A DNA stretch of 7,339 bases, taken from positions 1-7,339 of the forward strand of contig JAQCJA010000228.1 in assembly GCA_027593305.1 (NCBI GenBank), read 5' to 3'. Source of the DNA: a bacterium (GTDB lineage Bacteria; Latescibacterota; UBA2968; UBA8231). The position numbers were made by a program, and so were the translations under genes. A model generated the notes under the pieces. It was not told where the DNA came from. It worked only from the letters and a program-made list of their open reading frames with translations, and did not search any database. Positions 1-6,622 of the stretch are shown in pieces; position 1 is the first letter of the stretch, and each line of letters starts with the position of its first letter.

Positions 1-33
1 AACAAAACGGCCCGCCTGCAACAAAACGGCCCG
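1..33. repeat. 14-bp direct repeat, duplicated terminator half-stem
   Basis: The same 14 bases, AACAAAACGGCCCG, occur at 1-14 and again at 20-33, separated by CCTGC. The second copy supplies the left arm of the terminator hairpin at 24-71. The first copy could pair equally well over ten bases with the right arm (62-71). On the minus strand both copies end in a TTTTGTT run, so each could close a terminator stem. It may be a small tandem duplication, or one arm of another hairpin cut off by the window edge. The repeat is seen directly; any role is inferred. Confidence 0.6.
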
Positions 34-71
34 TCAAGCCAGCTGTTTCAGCCGACCTGGACGGGCCGTTT
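24..71 (-). terminator. Rho-independent terminator of tRNA-Gly
   Basis: AAACGGCCCGTC at 24-35 is the exact reverse complement of 60-71, giving a perfect 12-bp GC-rich stem. Inside the 24-nt loop a short extra stem is possible (GCTG 42-45 with CAGC 49-52). Read on the minus strand, the stem begins 13 nt past the tRNA CCA end and is followed by TTTTGTTG, the usual U-rich tail. On the plus strand only TTT follows, so it should act mainly on the tRNA transcript. Base pairing and tail are seen directly; termination activity is inferred. Confidence 0.8.
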
Positions 72-84
72 GGATGACGGCAAA

Positions 85-160
85 TGGAGCGGGAGACCGG
101 ACTCGAACCGGCGACAGCCTCGTTGGCAACGAGGGGCTCTACCAACTGAGCTACTCCCGC
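85..160 (-). tRNA. tRNA-Gly (anticodon GCC)
   Basis: Read on the minus strand, this 76-nt sequence folds as a complete cloverleaf. The acceptor stem is GCGGGAG paired with CTCCCGC. The D arm has GCTC/GAGC around AGTTGGTA. The anticodon stem CCTCG/CGAGG encloses the loop TTGCCAA, with anticodon GCC (reads GGC and GGU glycine codons). A 5-nt variable loop follows, then the T arm with loop TTCGAGT, whose first pair is G-U, discriminator T, and an encoded CCA end. It supplies glycine for translation. It has its own promoter (177-205) and terminator (24-71), so it appears to be a single-gene unit. Its 5' end lies 28 bp from the divergent lipoprotein start codon. Nothing suggests a degenerate or suppressor tRNA. 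Confidence 0.96.
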
Positions 161-176
161 CCGAACACAGGAAGGG

Positions 177-205
177 AATATAGAATCGATGAAAAATACC
201 GTCAA
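177..205 (-). promoter_or_regulatory. Sigma70-type promoter of tRNA-Gly
   Basis: On the minus strand TTGACG (200-205) is followed by a 17-nt spacer and TATATT (177-182), five of six matches to each sigma70 consensus box at optimal spacing. The start point would fall near 170, leaving a leader of about ten nucleotides before the tRNA, normal for a single tRNA gene. The -35 box and most of the spacer lie inside the first codons of the divergent lipoprotein gene, and the -10 box touches the end of that gene's purine-rich ribosome-binding region. The boxes are seen directly; activity is inferred. Confidence 0.75.
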
Positions 206-3200
206 GCTTCTCGGACTATTTGTCGTGGTGCTTACCGGTTGCTGGGAGGCTGGTCCATCCCCCGAGCAGCAACAGGCCCGCCATCTCAACAGTCTTGGTG
301 TCGTCGCCATGGATCAGCACAACTACGTGCATGGCCGTGAGTACTTCTCTGAAGCCATCGATCTGGACCCGAGTTATGCTACGGCCTACGCGAATCTTGG
401 CATCTCTCTCTACAGTCTCGGCCAGTATGACAGTTCCAGAGTGGCGCTGGAAGAAGCCCTGCGACTGGACGCCGATCATCTGCACGCAGCTTACACTCTG
501 GGACTCATCTATCACGCCCAGGGCCGCGATCATGAACGGGCTCTGTCCCTGTTTCAGCAGGTGGCCCGACGCGATCCGGATGATCCTCATGTGCGCTACT
601 ATCTGGGCCGCACGCATGCCAAGCTCGGCCAGCTGGATGCGGCGCTGGCCGACTTTCGTCGGGTCATCGAACTGGACCCGACGAATGTATCGGCCCACTA
701 CGCTCTGGCGCAGACGCTGCGGCAGAACGGAGAGATGGAGGCGTGGCGGACGACGCTGGAAATCTTCAATCGGCTGAGTCAGTCTGGCATTGAGGGTATA
801 TCGGCGTCGTATCAGGGCCAGGGAAAATACGTTGAGGCCGTTGCTGACGCACCCTTTGGCACCGCCTCAAGTGGCAACCCATCCGCAATCTTCGAGGCGC
901 ACCCGGCGCCACAGGGGCTGGCTGATGTTAGCTTCCTGACGACCGTTGATGTGGACCGCGACGGAGTCGTGGACCTGCTCACGGTGACCGCCGATGGACA
1001 CCCGCTCCTGCTGCGTGCCGAAGCTCCGGGTTTCCAGTCCGCCGACATCTGGCATTTCGGCGACCTGGTTGCCCCGGCTGCCGTGACCCTTGCCGACATC
1101 GACAGCGACGGTGACAGCGATATCGCGCTCGGTGGTGAGCATGCTACGATCGCACGGCAGCAATCAACCGGTTTCCAGGCGGGCGCCGACGATTTCGGGG
1201 CCTGTGCCGAAATGGTCTTCGGCGACGCGGATCACGACGGTGATGCGGATATCGCCTGCGGGGACGGATGGCTCGAACTGTGGTCCAATGATGGTACCGG
1301 CCGGTTCCACAACATCGCCGCTGCGGCGGGAGTTCAGGGCGTCAGGATCGGCCAACTCGTCTTCAGTGATCTGGACTCCGACCGGGACGTCGACCTCGTC
1401 ACCGCAGGAGCCGACGGTCTGCACCTGTTCAGTAACAACCGTGACGGAACCTTTGCCGATGTCTCCGTGGCTCGGGGGTTGCCGGTGGACGATGTGCAGG
1501 CCCTTGCAGTGGCAGATTTTTCTCCGGATGGATCGATGGACATCGCCATCGTCACGAACCACGATGCCCGTCTTCTGACCAATGGCGGCGTCACCTTTTC
1601 AGCCACTCCCCTCGACCTTCCCACGGGCGCCAGCGGGTTGTTGGCGGCCGATCTCGACAACGACGGTGATGTGGATCTGCTCGGGTACGGTGCGCAGGGC
1701 ATAGCCACAACTATGTGGGCGGAGGGTTTCCAACCAGCCACGCGGGTGTCCCCAGAGCCGACGCTGCAGCTGGCCATGGTCGACGCCGACAATGACGGTC
1801 GCCTCGATGTCGTCACACCTGCGGCTCTGTATCTCAATCGCACGCCTGCCGGCAACAGTCTCCGCATCAGCCTGGCGGGACTCAACAGCAACCCGGATGG
1901 TTTCGGCACCCGCATCGAGGTGAAATCCTCGACATCGCGGCAGGTGCAGGAGCTTCGTGGCGGCCCTCAGGATCCACCGGTCCTGCACTTGGGTCTCGGC
2001 AACGACAAGGGGGCGGAATTCGTCCGTGTTCTGTGGCCCGGCGGGGTCCGCCAGACGGAACTGGATACGACCGGCACCGGGCGCATGACAATCACCGAGG
2101 TGAATCGCAAGGGTACATCCTGTCCGATTCTCTATGCCTGGGACGGCAAGCGTTTCGATTTCGTCTCAGACTTTCTCGGAGGGGGCATCATCGGCTACCT
2201 GCTGGGGCCCGACAATTATTATATCCCCGACACCGATGAGTACCTGCCGTTACGTCGCCTGGCACCGACCGAAGATGGCCGGTTTGTCCTGCAGATCGGC
2301 AACCAGCTGGAGGAGGTCATCTACCTGGACGGCGCCGAGTTGATCGCCGTCGACCATCCCCAGACGACGGACCTCTATCCCGGGGAGCGTCTGCTGTCGG
2401 CTCCCCCCTACCCGGCCTTCAAGCTCTACCCCCTGGCCACGAGTCGTGCCATGCAGCGTGTCACTGACGATCGGGGCACGGATGTTACACAGTTGCTGTC
2501 GCGCGTTGACGATGTCTGGTACACCGACTTTGAGCATACGCCCATACACGGCTACGCCAAGTCCTACAGCCTGACACTTGAATTGGGCGATCTGTCAGGG
2601 TGGGAACATCCCGTGCTGCTGGCCCATGGATGGGTCGACTATGCCCACTCGAGTTCCAACTGGGCGGCAGCCGAGCGGGGTCTGGCGCTGTATCCACCTC
2701 GACTGGAAGCGCGCACCAATGACGGTCCCTGGCAGGAAGTTTCGGCGGACATGGGCGTACCAGCAGGTCTGCCAAAGACCATGCTCTACGACCTTGATGG
2801 CGTTTTCAAGGCAGGCACAGCAGCTGCGCAGTTGCGCATCACGACCAGTACACCGGTCTACTGGGATCAGTTCCGTCTGGGAAAAGTCGCCGTCGGTGCC
2901 GACACGCGTGTCCACCGCCGCCCCTTCACCACAGCCGATCTGCACTGGCGCGGGTATCCGGCGCACGAGGCCATTCACGGCACGTTCGCCTTCCGCTACG
3001 ACTACGACAATGTCGCGACCGACGGCGGCTGGAGTACTCACGGCGGCGCCTTCACCCGCTATGGTGAGGTCACGGAACTGGTGCACGACATCGATGATCG
3101 GTTCGTCGTCATGTTTCACGGCGACGAACTCACTCTCGAGGTCGGCGCTGACAGCTTTCCTCCGGTCGAACCGGGATGGTCACGGAGTTTCCTGTTCTAT

Positions 3201-3383
3201 GCCGATGGCTTCGGCAAGGACATGGATTACCACAGTGCGCACTCGCTCACAGTGGAACCCCTGCCGTTCCATGGCATGAGCCGTTACCCATACGGTCCTC
3301 AGGAGGCGTATCCTGTCACGCCTGAACACGTGGAATACGTGCTCGACTACAACACGCGCTGGATCAAGGGATACTACCGGTAA
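189..3383 (+). CDS. TPR / FG-GAP (VCBS) / ASPIC-UnbV lipoprotein
   Basis: This is a 1064-residue exported lipoprotein. A hydrophobic signal peptide ends in the lipobox L15-T16-G17-C18, predicting lipid attachment at Cys18. The next residue is Trp, not the Asp that retains lipoproteins in the inner membrane, so an outer-membrane location is likely. Residues about 30-200 are four to five TPR helices with the usual A/L/G/Y/P pattern. From about 250 to 545 come seven D-x-D-x-D-G type loops, beginning at residues 254, 303, 346, 394, 443, 488 and 532, as in FG-GAP/VCBS calcium-binding propellers. Residues about 556-622 match the ASPIC/UnbV domain (GTRIEV, ELRGG, HLGLG, VLWPGG). From 643 to the end is a long region opening with SCPILYAWDGKRF, a motif I associate with bacterial CRTAC1-like proteins; its function is unknown. 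Binding or scaffolding at the cell surface is likely; no enzyme motif is seen. The ATG has a purine-rich AGGAAGGGA at 169-177 and precedes a good signal peptide, which fixes the start. No plus-strand promoter is evident in the 28-bp gap to the tRNA. Confidence 0.9.
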   Translation: MKNTVKLLGLFVVVLTGCWEAGPSPEQQQARHLNSLGVVAMDQHNYVHGREYFSEAIDLDPSYATAYANLGISLYSLGQYDSSRVALEEALRLDADHLHAAYTLGLIYHAQGRDHERALSLFQQVARRDPDDPHVRYYLGRTHAKLGQLDAALADFRRVIELDPTNVSAHYALAQTLRQNGEMEAWRTTLEIFNRLSQSGIEGISASYQGQGKYVEAVADAPFGTASSGNPSAIFEAHPAPQGLADVSFLTTVDVDRDGVVDLLTVTADGHPLLLRAEAPGFQSADIWHFGDLVAPAAVTLADIDSDGDSDIALGGEHATIARQQSTGFQAGADDFGACAEMVFGDADHDGDADIACGDGWLELWSNDGTGRFHNIAAAAGVQGVRIGQLVFSDLDSDRDVDLVTAGADGLHLFSNNRDGTFADVSVARGLPVDDVQALAVADFSPDGSMDIAIVTNHDARLLTNGGVTFSATPLDLPTGASGLLAADLDNDGDVDLLGYGAQGIATTMWAEGFQPATRVSPEPTLQLAMVDADNDGRLDVVTPAALYLNRTPAGNSLRISLAGLNSNPDGFGTRIEVKSSTSRQVQELRGGPQDPPVLHLGLGNDKGAEFVRVLWPGGVRQTELDTTGTGRMTITEVNRKGTSCPILYAWDGKRFDFVSDFLGGGIIGYLLGPDNYYIPDTDEYLPLRRLAPTEDGRFVLQIGNQLEEVIYLDGAELIAVDHPQTTDLYPGERLLSAPPYPAFKLYPLATSRAMQRVTDDRGTDVTQLLSRVDDVWYTDFEHTPIHGYAKSYSLTLELGDLSGWEHPVLLAHGWVDYAHSSSNWAAAERGLALYPPRLEARTNDGPWQEVSADMGVPAGLPKTMLYDLDGVFKAGTAAAQLRITTSTPVYWDQFRLGKVAVGADTRVHRRPFTTADLHWRGYPAHEAIHGTFAFRYDYDNVATDGGWSTHGGAFTRYGEVTELVHDIDDRFVVMFHGDELTLEVGADSFPPVEPGWSRSFLFYADGFGKDMDYHSAHSLTVEPLPFHGMSRYPYGPQEAYPVTPEHVEYVLDYNTRWIKGYYR

Positions 3384-3392
3384 CGACGATCG

Positions 3393-4343
3393 TCAGGTGG
3401 CGGGTGGCGGCTCCGGGTTCATCGCACACCGAAAGCCGATGTAATCCTGCGAGGCGCTGGACATGCAGAAGTGTCGACTCTTGCCGCGGATGTCGTTGCG
3501 GTTTCCGTGGTAGCCGCCGCCACGGTGGACTTTCTGGTGGCCACCATCAGGGCCCTGGGGGTCCTTTTCCGGACTGTCGCGAAAGTACTTGCTGTCGTAC
3601 CAGTCCTTCACCCATTCGCTGACGTTGCCACACATGTCCCAGATGCCAAGCGGGCTGACGCCGCGAGGGAAGTGATCGACTGGCGTTGTGCCACCGTCGG
3701 GGTTGTTGAAGTTGGCCCATTCTTCATTACAGGAGGCACCCCAGGGATACTCGTTGCGACCGTCACCGAGAGCTGCGCGCTCCCACTCCGCTTCCGTGGG
3801 CAAACGCTTGCCAACCCAATCCGCGTATGCCCTGGCATCTTCCCAGGAAACGTTGACGACGGGATGGTCGGCCTTGCGGGCATCAGGGAAGGTGTTGAAG
3901 CGCCAGTGGCTGGGTGATCGGTGCCCGGTGACTGCGACGAATTCCTTGTACTGCAGGTTCGTCACCTCGGTCTTGTCGATATAGAAGGCGCTGATATCGA
4001 CCTGATGCTCCGGGTTCTCATCTTCGTGCGTGGGGTCACTGGTGCCAATGCGTACTTTGCCAGCTGGAACGAGGATCATTTCGAGAGGGTTGAGCTTCTG
4101 CTGCAGTTCGACCCTTTTCTCCTCCAGGTCTGTCATGGTCTGCCTGGCGGCGAGCATCAGTTCCTGAATCGACTGGGTCGAGTTCTCTGAATCCGAGATC
4201 TGAGTACTGATCTCCTGACGTCGGCTCGAGACGGTCGACACGTTCGGCATGATACGGATCAGTTTGCGGCGATAGTCGATGAAGATCTGGATCCACAGCA
4301 CGGCAACGATGAGGATACCCAGTCCCGCCGTCCAATCACCCAT
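3393..4343 (-). CDS. Membrane-anchored coiled-coil protein with FGE/SUMF1-like domain
   Basis: Numbering starts at the ATG whose complement is at 4341-4343 (316 residues). One transmembrane helix (about 5-22) is followed by the basic stretch YRRK, so the positive-inside rule puts the rest in the cytoplasm. Residues about 39-84 are polar and heptad-like, probably coiled coil. From 89 to about 308 is a formylglycine-generating-enzyme/SUMF1 fold: MILVPAGKVRIG, FYIDKTEVTN, HPVVNVSWEDARAYADW (160-176), RLPTEAEWE (180-188), GNVSEW, RGGGY and IGFRC (302-306). True FGEs carry two copper-binding cysteines shortly after the RGGS-like motif; the matching positions here are Gly280 and Ile285. Sulfatase activation is therefore unlikely and a binding or structural role more plausible. 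An in-frame GTG at 4359-4361 would add six residues. I prefer the ATG because CAGGG lies six bases before it and because its N-terminus then lines up with that of the protein at 6623-6931. The gene converges on the lipoprotein gene with a 9-bp gap and diverges from the PBP gene. Confidence 0.88.
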   Translation of the reverse strand: MGDWTAGLGILIVAVLWIQIFIDYRRKLIRIMPNVSTVSSRRQEISTQISDSENSTQSIQELMLAARQTMTDLEEKRVELQQKLNPLEMILVPAGKVRIGTSDPTHEDENPEHQVDISAFYIDKTEVTNLQYKEFVAVTGHRSPSHWRFNTFPDARKADHPVVNVSWEDARAYADWVGKRLPTEAEWERAALGDGRNEYPWGASCNEEWANFNNPDGGTTPVDHFPRGVSPLGIWDMCGNVSEWVKDWYDSKYFRDSPEKDPQGPDGGHQKVHRGGGYHGNRNDIRGKSRHFCMSSASQDYIGFRCAMNPEPPPAT

Positions 4344-4366
4344 GGCGGCCCTGCTCTCCACATCCC

Positions 4367-4396
4367 TTGACCTACCGGCGGGATGCCGGAGATATT
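4367..4396 (+). promoter_or_regulatory. Candidate sigma70 promoter of the class A PBP gene
   Basis: TTGACC at 4367-4372 (five of six -35 matches) is followed by an 18-nt spacer and GATATT at 4391-4396 (four of six -10 matches). Transcription would start near 4403, giving a leader of about 27 nt before the ATG at 4430. The -35 box includes an in-frame TTG that would otherwise be the longest possible PBP start, which argues against that start. The spacer holds the inverted repeat CCGGC-GGGAT-GCCGG (4375-4389). No comparable minus-strand promoter for the divergent FGE-like gene is visible. The boxes are seen; activity is inferred. Confidence 0.5.
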
Positions 4397-4429
4397 GGGA
4401 CGATACGGTTCACATCCGAAAATAGACGA

Positions 4430-6538
4430 ATGACGCGACAAACAGCCAAAAATATAACCTTCGGCGTTGCCGCCTGCATGTTCCTCTATGCAGCCATCGT
4501 GGGACTCATCTACGCGGTATTCAGCGACAACCTGCCGGACATCGATACGCTGGAGACGTTCCAGCCGAAGCGGTTCACCCGTGTCTGGTCCATGGACGGC
4601 AGTCACCTGCTGGACTTCAAGGAAGAGAACCGCGAACTCATCCGCGATTTCGACGAGATACCGCAGGCGATGAAGGACGCCCTGGTCTCCATTGAGGACC
4701 GGCGTTTCTTCAGCCACTGGGGGATCGACCTGCGGCGCATCTTCGGCGCCATCAAGGCCAATCTTCTGGCCCTGGATCCGACCGCCGAGGGTGCCAGTAC
4801 TCTGACGCAGCAACTGGCGCGCAATCTGTATCAGAAGGTCGGTACCCAGCGTTCATCGGATACACTGGAAGAAACACTGGACAGCTACGCACGCAAGATA
4901 CGGGAACAGATCACGGCCGTGTATATCGAGCGCCTCTACACGAAGCGCGAGATTCTGGTGATGTATCTCAATACGGTGTTCTTCGGCCATGATGCCCTCG
5001 GACTGAAGTCGGCAGCACGGCTGTATTTCGATAAGGAAGTCAGCGACCTGGCCGTTGAGGAATGTGCGCTCATTGCCGGACTTCTGCGGGCACCAAACTA
5101 CTACAGCCCGCTGAAGAGCCCCGAGCGCGCCAAGCGGCGCCGCAATCTGGTCATGGAAAACATGGTCCGCGCCGGCAAGCTGGGTGCCGCCGAGGCTCGC
5201 CGTCTCTCCGCTGAGCCCGTTCGGGTACATCGCGGGCAACAGGCCGATTCCTATGGTCTGGCACCCTACTTCGTGGAATATGTTCGACGGCAGCTCGGCG
5301 AACGCTACGGCAAGTCTCTCTACCAGGATGGCTATTCGGTACACACGACACTCAATGCGCCCATGCAACGGATTGCCGAGAAACACCTCAATGCCCATCT
5401 CGACATTGTGCAGGCCAAGGTTGATGCGCGCCTGGCGAAGCTCGATACGTCGGCCCTGCCTGATTCTGTCAGCACCCGCATCCAGGGCGCTTTCGTCGCG
5501 ATGGACCCCAGTACCGGCGAAATCCTGGCCATGATTGGTGGTCGCGATGTGCGGGCGGATTTCAACCGTGCCTATCAGGCGCACCGGCAGGCGGGATCGT
5601 CCTTCAAGCCCTTCGTGTATGCTGCGGCCCTCGACAATGGTCACTTCCCCAGCGAGGTGCTCGATGACAACGCGATCACGATCACGGAGCAGGATGGCAG
5701 TGTCTGGACCCCGGAAAACTACGACAGAGAATTCAAGGGGCGACTGACACTTCGGGAAGGGTTCAAACAATCCCGTAACATCATCGCCCTCAAACTGGCG
5801 ATGGATGTCACGGAAGGACGCGTCAGCCAGTATGCGCACCTGATGGGAATCAGCACACCGATCCGTGAGGTTCCGTCCATCGGTATCGGCTCCAGTGAGG
5901 TCATCCTTCTGGAGATGGTCGCCGCCTATTCGGTCTTCCCGAACCGTGGCATATATGTGGAACCGACGGCGGTGCACCGCCTTGACGATGCCGACGGCAA
6001 CATTATCGAGCAAGTCTCAGCCAGGCGCCGCGAAGTACTGCGCCCCGCGGTCACGATCGTCATGACGGACATGATGCGCTCAGTGATGGACGAAGTCGGC
6101 GGCACCGGTCGGAGTGCGCGCACGGCATACGGGTTCCGTTCCCCGGCGGCGGGCAAGACAGGCACGACGAATGACTACCGTGACGCCTGGTTCATTGGCT
6201 TCACGCCGGACCTGGTCGCCGGTGTCTGGGTCGGCGCGGATGATCCGCGGGTCAGCCTCGCAAGTCAATCGGGTGCAACGGCGGCTCTGCCCCTGTGGGC
6301 CATGTTCATGAAAGAGGTCTACGATACTCTGGAACCATACAGGAGTCGTCGACAGATCGACTTCGAGTATCCGGAGGATCTTGTTGAATACCGGGCTGTG
6401 TGTGACGACACCCACGCCCTGGCCACCCGCTACTGCCCCAACCAGAGCCGGGACCTGTTCATCCGCAGCAATGCCCTGCCGGCCACCTGCCCCCTGCACG
6501 GCGCCAGCGACAGCGGCCGACGGCGCCGACGCCTGTAG
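4430..6538 (+). CDS. Class A penicillin-binding protein (PBP1A type), bifunctional
   Basis: This 702-residue protein polymerises glycan strands from lipid II and cross-links their peptides in the periplasm, anchored by one N-terminal transmembrane helix (about 9-30). The GT51 glycosyltransferase domain shows EDRRFFSHWGID with catalytic Glu89, GASTLTQQLARN (Gln127-Gln128), an ITAVYIERLYTKREI segment and YLNTVFFG. The transpeptidase domain has all three serine-acyltransferase motifs: S390-S-F-K393 (acylated serine 390), S448-R-N450 and K576-T-G578. The C-terminal tail carries three cysteines in VCDD, RYCPNQ and TCPLHG contexts, as often seen at the end of class A PBPs. Between QQLARN and the next conserved KIREQ segment there are about 23 residues, roughly twelve more than I recall for E. 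coli PBP1A. The ATG at 4430 is chosen because MTRQTAKN leads directly into the membrane helix; the longer TTG start at 4367 lies in the candidate promoter. No strong Shine-Dalgarno sequence precedes the ATG. No auxiliary OB or UB2H domain is obvious. All catalytic residues are intact, so it should be active. Confidence 0.95.
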   Translation: MTRQTAKNITFGVAACMFLYAAIVGLIYAVFSDNLPDIDTLETFQPKRFTRVWSMDGSHLLDFKEENRELIRDFDEIPQAMKDALVSIEDRRFFSHWGIDLRRIFGAIKANLLALDPTAEGASTLTQQLARNLYQKVGTQRSSDTLEETLDSYARKIREQITAVYIERLYTKREILVMYLNTVFFGHDALGLKSAARLYFDKEVSDLAVEECALIAGLLRAPNYYSPLKSPERAKRRRNLVMENMVRAGKLGAAEARRLSAEPVRVHRGQQADSYGLAPYFVEYVRRQLGERYGKSLYQDGYSVHTTLNAPMQRIAEKHLNAHLDIVQAKVDARLAKLDTSALPDSVSTRIQGAFVAMDPSTGEILAMIGGRDVRADFNRAYQAHRQAGSSFKPFVYAAALDNGHFPSEVLDDNAITITEQDGSVWTPENYDREFKGRLTLREGFKQSRNIIALKLAMDVTEGRVSQYAHLMGISTPIREVPSIGIGSSEVILLEMVAAYSVFPNRGIYVEPTAVHRLDDADGNIIEQVSARRREVLRPAVTIVMTDMMRSVMDEVGGTGRSARTAYGFRSPAAGKTGTTNDYRDAWFIGFTPDLVAGVWVGADDPRVSLASQSGATAALPLWAMFMKEVYDTLEPYRSRRQIDFEYPEDLVEYRAVCDDTHALATRYCPNQSRDLFIRSNALPATCPLHGASDSGRRRRRL

Positions 6539-6558
6539 TCTGTGGTGCCAGAGCTATA

Positions 6559-6594
6559 GAAAGGGCCGGATCTCGATGAGAGACCCGGCCTTTC
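6559..6594. terminator. Hairpin terminator between convergent genes, probably bidirectional
   Basis: The hairpin starts with GAAAGG at 6559-6564 pairing with CCTTTC at 6589-6594. After a bulged G (6565), CCGG (6566-6569) pairs with CCGG (6585-6588). Following an A-C mismatch, TCTC (6571-6574) pairs with GAGA (6580-6583) around a 5-nt loop. It begins 20 bp after the PBP stop codon and 28 bp after the stop codon of the minus-strand gene at 6623. The stem is GC-rich with TTTC ends on both strands, so it can serve both genes, though the T-tracts are short. It is the only element in the 84-bp gap. Confidence 0.75.
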
Positions 6595-6622
6595 CTGTCG
6601 TCCCTGCGAAGACGCCCGAATG

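Noticed and set aside
123..186. Plus-strand promoter for the lipoprotein gene (TTGGCA at 123-128, TAGAAT at 181-186)
   Set aside because: TTGGCA has no acceptable -10 at 16-19 nt and lies in the tRNA gene. TAGAAT would place the start point after the ATG and has no -35.
74..340. Open frame of 88 codons overlapping the tRNA and the lipoprotein start
   Set aside because: It reads through the tRNA gene in antisense and then shadows the well-supported lipoprotein in another frame.
903..1820. DNA-level tandem repeats encoding the Asp-rich loops
   Set aside because: The GAC/GAT-rich segments recur because the protein loops are similar; spacing and flanking DNA differ, so this is protein-domain repetition, not a DNA repeat array.
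4344..4361. GTG start adding six residues to the FGE-like protein
   Set aside because: The ATG at 4343 has a better-placed CAGGG and aligns the membrane helix with that of the small protein at 6623-6931; the GTG remains possible.
4367..4429. Longer TTG-initiated N-terminus for the PBP
   Set aside because: The TTG lies in the candidate -35 box, the added residues resemble no PBP tail, and the ATG at 4430 gives a typical short cytoplasmic tail.
4853..6013. Long open frame of 386 codons on the minus strand inside the PBP gene
   Set aside because: It is antisense to intact catalytic motifs of the PBP, its translation shows no recognisable domain, and such frames are common opposite GC-rich genes.
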